NCBI RefSeq assembly: GCF_007860135.1
Contig: NZ_SJPV01000001.1
Coordinates: 232,839 to 296,838, forward strand
Direction of reading: 5' to 3'
DNA from: Novipirellula artificiosorum
GTDB taxonomy: Bacteria; Planctomycetota; Planctomycetia; Pirellulales; Pirellulaceae
Length of the DNA stretch: 64,000 nt
In this document: one piece after another, positions 47,244 to 56,088 of the stretch
How the letters are laid out: the number at the start of each line of letters is the position of its first letter
Position numbering within the stretch: the stretch's first letter is position 1
Notes under the pieces: generated by a model
The model's input: only the letters and a program-made list of their open reading frames with translations
The model's database searches: none
Told to the model about the DNA's origin: nothing
Program-made: the position numbers and the translations under genes

Positions 47244-50200
47244 ACGGAGAGCACCGACTTTTTTCAAACATGGAGATTTCGCGTTTGCTGCGTGAACCTC
47301 TGGGTAAGATGCCTGCAAGTGAGGTCAATGCGGCGTTTGCTGCGCTAGTCTTTCTGCGTTGGGCCGACTTCGAGGAAGCAGAGCATGAAGCGATCTCGGC
47401 GTTTGAAGACCCCGGTTATCAGGCTCGGTCAACTTCAAGAATTGGATGGCGGGAGCTATCTGATAAGTCACGGTACGGATTTGAGAAAACAATTCGGCAT
47501 TTACCGGACATTGTTGAGGACTTTGCACATTCCCGGAACTGGATGATTGCCAACACTGCTCACCACGCAGCGAGTGCGATCCTTACGCTTTCACAGCATT
47601 CAGTCGAAGCTGTTGGCAGGATCATTGAATGGTTGGCTTATCAGCCTTTTGAAACGCCAGCCGATCGTCTTGCTGTTCGCGACATGCTGGACGAGGTTCT
47701 GAAGAATAATACCGACAGGTTTGCCGGTGAATTTTTTACACCAACTACAATCGCGAACCTGATGGTTCAAATAGCGAATCCGCAACGTGGTGAAGCGGTT
47801 TATGACCCATGTTTCGGCTCCGCTGGTTTGCTGACTACCGCACTGGAAAGTGTCAAGAAACGCAAGACGCTTCCGGTCGGCAGTGCAAATCAAGGCCCGA
47901 ACCAGCAGCAGTTGGGCATCGCGGGCATGGAGATTAACTCCAGTGCGTTCATGATCGGTGTAACACGACTCGGCTTGTCAGGTGTCAGCCATACGCACCT
48001 TGCAAACGGCAACAGCTTGCTGGAGCCAGAACGTGTTCAATCGGATGAAGGATTTGACGTTGTTTTGGCGAATCCTCCATGGGGCATGAAGATCGATTCG
48101 TACGAAGTGGAGCAACTCTACCCAATTCCGACCAAGGATTCGTCGTCGTTATTCCTTCAACATGCGCTTACAAAACTGCACGCCGGTGGACGATGTGTGA
48201 TGGTCGTCCCACCCAGCCTGCTATTCCGTGGAGGACGTGAGCAGCATCTGCGTGAATGGCTTCTCCGTGAGCATCGCGTCGAAGCCATTGTTGCGATGCC
48301 GAAGGGAGCGTTTAGTCCGCACACCTCAATCGAAACGTGCATCTTGTTGATCCGCAAAGGCGGCTCAACCGAGAGAGTTCGGATGGTTAAGCCAAGCCTC
48401 GACAAGCATGAGATCACCGAACAAACGACAGGCTCTTTCATGGAGTATTCGGAGATCGCAGACGCTGTTCAGTCACCAAAAACTGACAGCATTCACTCTT
48501 GGGATGTGACCATTTCACAAATCGCGGAGCACGAGTACGACCTGACACCGAAACGACGTGACCGTAGCGCTCTCGAAAGCATCCTCGATTCGATTCCAAA
48601 GGAAGCTGAACTTCGACTGCTGAGCGATTGCTGCGACATCATGACCGGACGGAATATTCGGGCCAATGACCTGATGCAGTCACCTCCGAAGTCGAATTTC
48701 GAGCCATCGGGCCAAACGCTGTTCCCGGATGTAGAGCGTGAGGAAATCAACCCTCAGCGTCCATTTAGTTTTGCCGATGAACCGATCACGTATGTCCGCA
48801 TCAAGGATGTAGAGAAGGGACAGGCGACACGTGGATCTTCATGGCTAATGCCAGCAGTCGCTTCGACCATCGACGACAAATGGAGGCTTCGAGCTGGAGA
48901 CATCCTTCTTTCCAAGTCAGGAACCATCGGCAAAGCCGGAATCGTGCGTGATGGAGCAGTCGGGGGGATTGCGGCCAGTGGCTTCTTTGTTCTGCGAGTC
49001 AATGAAGGAACGATTGATCCGCACTATTTGTTGGCTTACCTGCAAGGCACCGAAGCCAATGCATGGATGGAAGATCGTTCCCGTGGATCAGCCGCAAAGA
49101 ATCTGTCCGTTCGTGCAATCAAAGATCTTCCGGTGGCTTTGCCTCCACTGCAGATCCAGCAGCGAATCGCCGATCAGCATCGAAAGTTCGGTATTGACGC
49201 GCTGACATATCTTGCTGAATTACTTAGCGAGGATGATTCACAATCGTTGGCGTCGGAACTGAACGACTGGGTGTCTCACCACTTGAAAAGTGTTGAAGGT
49301 TACGAAGGTGATCTGTCCAGCCGCAAGGTTCTTGAGTTACTTGAGGGAGTTGCGGCATCAGAGTGCCCTGTCAAAATCTGCAAGGAGTGCAAACACCCTT
49401 ACCATTTGGATCGCACAACAAACTACCTGAACTCGCCAGAGAATTATGCTGCTGGCATCGCCACTCATTGCCTCGCGTGCTGGCTCGATGTTGGTCCCGG
49501 TAGTGATACGGTCGAAAGTCTGAGTGAACAAAGTCCATTGGTTCCGTGGGCGTTGGCATTCAGTGAAGCTTCAGAACCTTTGAAGGGCGTTTCAAGAATC
49601 CCCGACCCTGCAGCGTTAATAAGCGTTCTGCAGTCGATCGAAGTCAAGCTGCACCAATCAACACATTCCATTGAAGGGCACCTGCCGAATCAGGACCGCG
49701 CAAAGCAACTCACACTGCGTGTTCTGAATATGATCGATTCTTACACAAAGCACTTGGTTGCTGACTTTCAGATTGTTACCGACGTAACGAAATCAACCGA
49801 AGACGAACAGGGGCAAATGCGACTGCGGCTGACGGTTCAGAACAAGGGGCGAGTTCCGCTGCGAGATGTTTCGTTTAGTCTCAATCCACCCATGACTGCT
49901 GTGCTTCCAGCAGACGTTTCATTCTTTTCACCCGGAAACGTCGTTGAATTGGAGTTTGAGGGGAGTGATCAATCGCACTCGGATAATTCTATCACAGCGT
50001 TGCGATGGAGCGATCCAGAGTGGTCTCTAAAATGGACCGCGCGAAACCTTGCTGGAAAACTGGTTGAGGATAAGCTTGAGCTTGGGGTCGAATTCGGCAG
50101 GGCCGAAGTTGACCAAGACGCCGTTGATGAACTAGCGGCAGAGTCGTTAGGCCACAGTCCGTACGTTACTGGCAACGCGGTCAAGACGGACCGCAATGAA

Positions 50201-51400
50201 GTATTTGTCGGTCGTGACGAGTTACTCGCCGACATACGGAACGTGATCGGCCACAGCGGCAATGTTGTTCTTCTGGAAGGCAACCGACGAGCTGGGAAAT
50301 CATCAATCTTGTGGCACCTCGTAGGTTGCGATTCGATACCGGGTTGGATCGGAGTCTATCACAGTTTGCACGCCAACGAGGGTGATAACCATGAGCGAGC
50401 AAAGGGAGTCCCTACCGTTGAAGTGTTCCGTGGCATCGCTATTGAAACTGCGAAGTCCATTCAACGGAACGTCGGTGAAGTTCTGTTGCCGGACGGCTCC
50501 GTACTACAGCAAGGCAAGCCGGGAGTCGTGGACATTGTTCGGGGAGCCATCAAGGAAGACGCACCGTTCACGTATTTTCGTGAATACATCGAGGTGCTTC
50601 TGGACTGGTTGGAATCTCGTAAACTACGGCTGCTTTTCCTACTGGATGAATTCGACAAACTGCAGGAAGGTATCGAGGATGGTGTTACCTCTTCTGGGGT
50701 TCCCGAGAATTTGCGATTTCTGCTTCAGTCAGACACTCGACTGACCGCAATCCTGACGTCGATGAAACGCTTCCGTCGAATTCGAGAAGAATACTTCAGC
50801 GCGTTGTACGGTCTGGGCACTCCCTTCAATGTCACGTCGTTGACAAAAGAAGACGCCGAGACTCTTGTTACGAAACCCATTAAGGGGAGGCTGATCTACG
50901 CTCCGAATGCTATTGGGCGTGTCGTGTTTTTGGCTGCTCGACAGCCATACTTCCTGCAGTGCCTTTGCGAAAGTGTCTTCCTTGCAGCAAAGTCTTCCGG
51001 CGTTCGTTCTATCACGGTTGATCACGTAAACGACGCTGCGACCGAAGTTCTGAAGAGACGTCACTTCAATGACCTCTTCAAGTACGCAGGTACGGATCGA
51101 AAGCGGTTCATCCTCGCGTTATGCCATCGCGAGGCGGACGGCCCAGATCCGCTCAGACTTCCGGTGATTCGTGAGAAGCTCAGTGCTCATGGCATTGATG
51201 TTACAGAGGAAGACCTCACAGCCGACTTGGAATGGTTGACTGATTTGGAGCTGCTGGACTTTTCAGGGGCAAACGACGGCGAAAGCTATTCGCTAACAGT
51301 TCCATTGATGGGCCTGTGGATCGACACATTGGATTACACAGGGTTAATGAGCAAGGCACGTGCGGAGAGCGCGGAAACGGAGAATGCAGAGAATGAGTGA
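47240..51400 (+). CDS. HsdM-TRD-zinc ribbon-ATPase fusion
   Basis: A 1386-residue fusion. An HsdM-type N-terminal helical part and methylase come first, with DPCFGSAGLLT near 187 and the catalytic NPPW near 278. A target-recognition-like half HsdS follows at about 450-650 (KSGTIGKAGIVRDGAVGGIA, LPPLQIQQRIADQHRK). A four-cysteine ribbon (CKECKHPYH, HCLACW) lies near 714-745, then a beta-sandwich (LTVQNKGRVPLRDVSFSL). An ATPase at about 985-1386 has Walker A LEGNRRAGKSS near 1012 and LLFLLDEFDKL near 1131, with a winged-helix-like end. The architecture suggests a modification enzyme joined to a STAND-like switch. Coupled to both neighbours by short overlaps. Confidence 0.75.
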   Translation: MNGEHRLFSNMEISRLLREPLGKMPASEVNAAFAALVFLRWADFEEAEHEAISAFEDPGYQARSTSRIGWRELSDKSRYGFEKTIRHLPDIVEDFAHSRNWMIANTAHHAASAILTLSQHSVEAVGRIIEWLAYQPFETPADRLAVRDMLDEVLKNNTDRFAGEFFTPTTIANLMVQIANPQRGEAVYDPCFGSAGLLTTALESVKKRKTLPVGSANQGPNQQQLGIAGMEINSSAFMIGVTRLGLSGVSHTHLANGNSLLEPERVQSDEGFDVVLANPPWGMKIDSYEVEQLYPIPTKDSSSLFLQHALTKLHAGGRCVMVVPPSLLFRGGREQHLREWLLREHRVEAIVAMPKGAFSPHTSIETCILLIRKGGSTERVRMVKPSLDKHEITEQTTGSFMEYSEIADAVQSPKTDSIHSWDVTISQIAEHEYDLTPKRRDRSALESILDSIPKEAELRLLSDCCDIMTGRNIRANDLMQSPPKSNFEPSGQTLFPDVEREEINPQRPFSFADEPITYVRIKDVEKGQATRGSSWLMPAVASTIDDKWRLRAGDILLSKSGTIGKAGIVRDGAVGGIAASGFFVLRVNEGTIDPHYLLAYLQGTEANAWMEDRSRGSAAKNLSVRAIKDLPVALPPLQIQQRIADQHRKFGIDALTYLAELLSEDDSQSLASELNDWVSHHLKSVEGYEGDLSSRKVLELLEGVAASECPVKICKECKHPYHLDRTTNYLNSPENYAAGIATHCLACWLDVGPGSDTVESLSEQSPLVPWALAFSEASEPLKGVSRIPDPAALISVLQSIEVKLHQSTHSIEGHLPNQDRAKQLTLRVLNMIDSYTKHLVADFQIVTDVTKSTEDEQGQMRLRLTVQNKGRVPLRDVSFSLNPPMTAVLPADVSFFSPGNVVELEFEGSDQSHSDNSITALRWSDPEWSLKWTARNLAGKLVEDKLELGVEFGRAEVDQDAVDELAAESLGHSPYVTGNAVKTDRNEVFVGRDELLADIRNVIGHSGNVVLLEGNRRAGKSSILWHLVGCDSIPGWIGVYHSLHANEGDNHERAKGVPTVEVFRGIAIETAKSIQRNVGEVLLPDGSVLQQGKPGVVDIVRGAIKEDAPFTYFREYIEVLLDWLESRKLRLLFLLDEFDKLQEGIEDGVTSSGVPENLRFLLQSDTRLTAILTSMKRFRRIREEYFSALYGLGTPFNVTSLTKEDAETLVTKPIKGRLIYAPNAIGRVVFLAARQPYFLQCLCESVFLAAKSSGVRSITVDHVNDAATEVLKRRHFNDLFKYAGTDRKRFILALCHREADGPDPLRLPVIREKLSAHGIDVTEEDLTADLEWLTDLELLDFSGANDGESYSLTVPLMGLWIDTLDYTGLMSKARAESAETENAENE

Positions 51401-52970
51401 TCCAGTTTTTCCAACAAATGGACCGATGCTGGCCCGCGCGGCACTGATGGACAAAGTCTGGGGTGCTCTGTCCAAAACAACGCCGAGCAATCTATCGGTG
51501 ATTGGCCCCCGATGGATCGGCAAGACCGTACTTTTGAAGGCAGTCGCTGACCGTGCAGTCGCTGACGGCGAGTCTCCATACTCGTTGGTCATGTATTGGC
51601 ACCTTGGTCATGTGTGCCCGACGACGGATGCCGAGTTTATCTCCGGGCTGTGCGGCCAACTTCATCAGGTAATGCAGGATGCCCCCAAAGACTATTCCGA
51701 TTACCAGACATATCTGAAGGAAGAATCCTATTCCCACTTCAAAGAGATCACCGACCTGCTGGATGAAGGCGATGAGCCGGTCTTGATGTTGTGGGATGGG
51801 CTCGACAAGCCACTTGGGCAGGACAATCTCTCCGTCCATCTTTGGGACCAGATGCGGAGCATCATTGATGGGAAAATGCACAAGATTGTCACTGCCACTC
51901 GTGCTCCCTTGGATTTGCTTATTCGCAACGAAGAGGCCAGCACAAGCGAGTTTTGGAACATTTTTGACGAGGAATACGTCAAGCCGTTCGACGAGCATGA
52001 TATTGAGACGTTACTTGAAATCGCTCGACTCGAACTCAGCAGTGGGGGGAGGACAGAGGCATCTAACTGGACGGGTGGGCATCCGAAACTATTACTCGAA
52101 CTGTTGAATCGTTTGGCCTCGGGTGGCTTTTCGTCACCGATCTCCAACGAAAACGTGGTCGAAGTAGCGAGAAGTGGAGTTCAGGATGCTAGACGATCCC
52201 TTCGGTCGATTTGGAGTGAATGTCCACAGGAAGCTCAGGAAGCCTATCAGACGCTTATTCAAAATGGTGAAACGGCAGTCCAAGTTCTGGGCACAAACAA
52301 TGTAAACGCACTGGAGGCTCGTGGCTTCGCAAATGTTAATCGCAACAAAGCTAAGCCAACGTGTCATCTATTGAAAGAGCATCTCAGCAGTACTTCAGGT
52401 GACTCTGGCAGTCTTGTTCGACTATTCAACGATCCTGATGACTTCCGGTCCAACATTGGCGACGTGCTTCGGATTCGACTCGAACAGATTCCCGTCTTCG
52501 ACAACGACCTCCTTCGTTGGGTAGGTCAGTCAATTCTTGGAATACCGGATCACCCCGGTGATTGCCTCACCAACCTCACCGACATTCGTGACCGTGCTCT
52601 CGATCTCGTCATGAAACACGAGTTTGGTGACAGTCGCGAAGTTCCGGCAGAGCTCGTCGAGTATTGGAAGGACAAGAATCAACACCAGAACAAGGTCGTT
52701 GGGACGCTGTGTGGGCAAGCCTCATTGGCAGTCCCGAATGAACGTGCCATTCAGGTTGGACTTCTGCAGCTGCTCACCGGTGGTGCTCAAGGCTTGGAAA
52801 ACAAGGCCGACTCTGTATCCAAAGACACCTATGAGATGATTAGTGCCATTCACGGTCTCCGAAATCGAAAACAACACGCAGATGGTCAGCCGATATGTGA
52901 GAGCGTTGCGGTAGCAACCATCATGATGTGTCTGGCGTTGCTGGAACGACTAGCCGAGGAGCTGTCGTAG
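51393..52970 (+). CDS. P-loop ATPase with HEPN-like C-terminus
   Basis: A 525-residue protein. The ATG at 51393 overlaps the end of the fusion gene by eight bases. Walker A is IGPRWIGKTVLL near residue 37 and the Walker B-like VLMLWDGLD near 130, similar to STAND or Orc-like ATPases. The last 120 residues are helical and end with ISAIHGLRNRKQHADGQPIC, an R-x4-H motif in the position typical of HEPN domains, many of which are RNases. An ATPase coupled to HEPN is a common abortive-infection design; activity here is inferred. Confidence 0.6.
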   Translation: MSDPVFPTNGPMLARAALMDKVWGALSKTTPSNLSVIGPRWIGKTVLLKAVADRAVADGESPYSLVMYWHLGHVCPTTDAEFISGLCGQLHQVMQDAPKDYSDYQTYLKEESYSHFKEITDLLDEGDEPVLMLWDGLDKPLGQDNLSVHLWDQMRSIIDGKMHKIVTATRAPLDLLIRNEEASTSEFWNIFDEEYVKPFDEHDIETLLEIARLELSSGGRTEASNWTGGHPKLLLELLNRLASGGFSSPISNENVVEVARSGVQDARRSLRSIWSECPQEAQEAYQTLIQNGETAVQVLGTNNVNALEARGFANVNRNKAKPTCHLLKEHLSSTSGDSGSLVRLFNDPDDFRSNIGDVLRIRLEQIPVFDNDLLRWVGQSILGIPDHPGDCLTNLTDIRDRALDLVMKHEFGDSREVPAELVEYWKDKNQHQNKVVGTLCGQASLAVPNERAIQVGLLQLLTGGAQGLENKADSVSKDTYEMISAIHGLRNRKQHADGQPICESVAVATIMMCLALLERLAEELS

Positions 52971-53012
52971 CAAAGTGGACCGAAAATACGTCAATGCGAA
53001 GCAAAGTGAAAC

Positions 53013-56000
53013 ATGACTAACAAACCAGAATTCGAACGCGGACAACTTGTTCGCTTGCAGTCACAGCCGGAGCAGTGCGGTGCCGTGATCGATGTGAGCG
53101 AGTCTGGTCCCGAAGTGCAATACACCGTTCTCCTTGGTGGTAAGACACGGAAGTTCTTTGCTTCTCAGTTGATCGCTGATGAACAGGGTGTTGATTCGGG
53201 CGAAGCGCTGTCTGCCGATGGGTGCCGCGCACTGCTGACCGCTCGGTACATCAACCATCCCGGAACATCGACGCTGTACTCGCTGAATGCAGCCCGGATT
53301 GACTTTATTGCCTATCAATTCCGTCCTGTGCTTCGCTTTATCCGAGCTGATCGCCCTCGCTTGCTGATTGCAGACGGCGTCGGTGTCGGCAAGACCATCG
53401 AAGCGGGGCTTATTCTGCGTGAGCTACAGGCACGCCAAGAAATTAACTCGGTTCTGATCATCTGTCCTCGTCCGTTGATCACGGAGAAGAAGTGGCAGAC
53501 GGAGATGAAGCGGTTCGATCAGAACTTCGAACACTTCGACGGCGCTTTGTTGCGCCACTGTGTCTCGGAATGTGATCTTGATGGTGAATGGCCGGAGAAC
53601 CATCGGTTTGGGATTGTTCCGTACTCAATCCTAAATGAGCAGATCATTAGTGGGACATCGAAGGGCAAGAAGACCGGTAAGCCATGTTTGATTGACCTCG
53701 ATCCTGCGCCGCGATTCGATCTGGTCATCGTTGATGAAGCACACCGAGTATCCAACTCAGAAACCAACGCCCATGAAGCCGTCAGATTCTTCTGCGACAA
53801 CGCAGAAGCTGCCATCTTCCTGACAGCGACACCGCTGCAACTTGGCAACAACGATCTTTACAGCCTGCTTAATCTGCTACGGCCAGATGTCGTGATCGAT
53901 CGAGACAGTTTCCAGCATATGTCAGAACCGAATCCGATGATCAACGCGGCAGCGAATCTGGCTCGCGGTGGGGCCGATGACTGGAAAGCGGCTGCGATTG
54001 GAAAGCTGGAGGAGGCAGAAGCGACATCGTGGGGCCGGACCATGTTGGATGGTAACCCGGAAGTCGAAGCAATCAAACTCCAATTGTCGTCGCCCAAGCT
54101 GTCCGACCACGACCGTGTGCGGCTGATCAACGATCTTGAGAGCCTGCATACGTTCTCAGGGATCATCAATCGAACACGCCGTCGTGACATTGGCGACTTT
54201 ACAACACGAAACTCTCAAACGGTTGAGATCGAATTCACTGACTCACAGCGAATGCTGCATGACGCCTTGTTGAAGGTTCAGGCAGAAATCCTTGCTGACT
54301 TGCACGGGTCCATGCACGTCAAGTTCATGATGACCACAATACGGCGGCAGGCGGCAAGTTGCCTATTCGGTCTCGCTCCATTTATCGAGGACATTCTCTC
54401 GCGGTATGTGAGCGAAGAGGAGTTGTCTGAGGTTGATGTCGATGAACTCAATGCCGACCCAGACGAACTTGAGACCATTGCAGAAAAGGTGAAAGCCGTT
54501 GTTGCAATGGCAAAGAACCTCGACCCGACTGACCCCAAATTGGAAAAGGTTGTCGAGCTTGTCGAGCAGAAGCAGGATGCCAAGACGTATCCAAATCATC
54601 GTGTGATGATCTTCAGTTCGTTCCGCCACACACTCCGATACCTGCACGATGGACTACGGAAAGCCGGAATTCGTGTGGGGCTTGTTCACGGTGGCATTCC
54701 CGATGACGAACGAACCGACGTGCGGAAACGATTCGAGAAGCCCAAAGATGACCCCGACGCGTTTGATGCGGTGCTGTTCTCCGAAGTGGGTTGTGAGGGT
54801 CTAGATTACCAGTTCTGCGACTGCATGATCAATTACGACCTGCCTTGGAATCCAATGCGTGTGGAGCAACGTATTGGGCGTATCGACCGTAACGGACAAA
54901 AGAGCAAGTTCGTAAGTATCTACAACATGATCACTCCAGACACGGTTGATGCAGATATTTACGAACGATGTCTGATGCGAATCGGAATCTTTGAACAAGC
55001 ATTGGGGGCCAGCGAAGACATCCTCGGCAAGATCACCAGCAAGTTGCAGGACATCGCAGTCAAGTCCGAACTGTCGGATGAGGAAGTGCGGGAGCGGTTG
55101 CAGCAACTTGAAGACAACGAAATTCGTCAGCTACAGGAAGAAGAAAAGCTCGAAGAACGGCAGTTGGAACTGTTCGGAATAGAGATGCCAACCAAGCAGC
55201 GAATCAAAGAGGAAGTTGAAGATGCATCCAGTTACTGGCTGGAGCCGGGTGCAATGAACAACTTGCTTGTCACGTACCTCGCATCATTGGATGGCTCTGC
55301 GGCCATACTTGGCGAGAGTCCACTCAAAACGCTGAGAGCCAACGAAAACGTCCGCAAGCAACTTCTTCATGATGCCCGTCAGCTATCGACTAAAAGCAGC
55401 ACCGGGCAGCGTGAATGGGAAAAGTGGTTGAAGGGGAGTGACCCGCATCTCGCGATGACGTTCGATGGTCAATGCGCCAACGAAAACCGATCCGCTCAGT
55501 TAGTGACACCTGTCCATCCATTGATTCGGCAGGCTGCGAACTCGCTGGATGCTGTCAGTGATGCTGAAGTGCATCTCACCGTTTCCGATCCCAAGCTTCC
55601 AGTAGGCGTCCATCCGTTTGCCGTCTTCCAGTGGGAATTGATCGGGCTGCGTCGTGACTTGGACATTCGAGTCATCGCTAAAGATGAGTCCGTCAACGAA
55701 CACATTCTGAGCCTGCTTCAACTCGCAGTTGATTCCGAAGCATCCGATGAGCGAAGTATTTTGGATGCCGACATCGATGAACTGGATTCTCGTCATTACG
55801 TCTTCTGGAAAGATGCCCTCAGCAGCTATCGCAACAAGATCGTCGATTTGGCGAAGTTCAAACAGCAAAGTCTGAATGCCAGCCATGAAGGCCGAATTGC
55901 AATGTTGAACGACCGGCTGAAATCTGCCTCGGAAGAAAAGATCATTCGTATGAGACAATCCGAAATCGACCGAGCGAACCGAGAGTACGAGGAGCGCTCA

Positions 56001-56084
56001 GCCGAACTGACAAGGAGTTCAGAACAAGCAGACATCACGACGGAACGCATCATGATTGGGACGATTGAAATCACACGGGGTTAA
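53013..56084 (+). CDS. SNF2-family helicase (DISARM DrmD-like)
   Basis: A 1023-residue SWI2/SNF2 ATPase. The first 60 residues form a small beta domain (RGQLVRLQSQPEQCGAVIDV). Walker A is ADGVGVGKTIEAGL near 120-132, the DEAH box VDEAHR near 241, LTATPLQ near 271, and motif VI QRIGRIDRNGQ near 618. The C-terminal 300 residues are partly coiled-coil. Similar helicases occur in DISARM (DrmD) and related systems, where they act on phage DNA. All motor motifs look intact, in contrast to the HsdR-like protein two genes upstream. Confidence 0.75.
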   Translation: MTNKPEFERGQLVRLQSQPEQCGAVIDVSESGPEVQYTVLLGGKTRKFFASQLIADEQGVDSGEALSADGCRALLTARYINHPGTSTLYSLNAARIDFIAYQFRPVLRFIRADRPRLLIADGVGVGKTIEAGLILRELQARQEINSVLIICPRPLITEKKWQTEMKRFDQNFEHFDGALLRHCVSECDLDGEWPENHRFGIVPYSILNEQIISGTSKGKKTGKPCLIDLDPAPRFDLVIVDEAHRVSNSETNAHEAVRFFCDNAEAAIFLTATPLQLGNNDLYSLLNLLRPDVVIDRDSFQHMSEPNPMINAAANLARGGADDWKAAAIGKLEEAEATSWGRTMLDGNPEVEAIKLQLSSPKLSDHDRVRLINDLESLHTFSGIINRTRRRDIGDFTTRNSQTVEIEFTDSQRMLHDALLKVQAEILADLHGSMHVKFMMTTIRRQAASCLFGLAPFIEDILSRYVSEEELSEVDVDELNADPDELETIAEKVKAVVAMAKNLDPTDPKLEKVVELVEQKQDAKTYPNHRVMIFSSFRHTLRYLHDGLRKAGIRVGLVHGGIPDDERTDVRKRFEKPKDDPDAFDAVLFSEVGCEGLDYQFCDCMINYDLPWNPMRVEQRIGRIDRNGQKSKFVSIYNMITPDTVDADIYERCLMRIGIFEQALGASEDILGKITSKLQDIAVKSELSDEEVRERLQQLEDNEIRQLQEEEKLEERQLELFGIEMPTKQRIKEEVEDASSYWLEPGAMNNLLVTYLASLDGSAAILGESPLKTLRANENVRKQLLHDARQLSTKSSTGQREWEKWLKGSDPHLAMTFDGQCANENRSAQLVTPVHPLIRQAANSLDAVSDAEVHLTVSDPKLPVGVHPFAVFQWELIGLRRDLDIRVIAKDESVNEHILSLLQLAVDSEASDERSILDADIDELDSRHYVFWKDALSSYRNKIVDLAKFKQQSLNASHEGRIAMLNDRLKSASEEKIIRMRQSEIDRANREYEERSAELTRSSEQADITTERIMIGTIEITRG

Positions 56085-56088
56085 GTGC

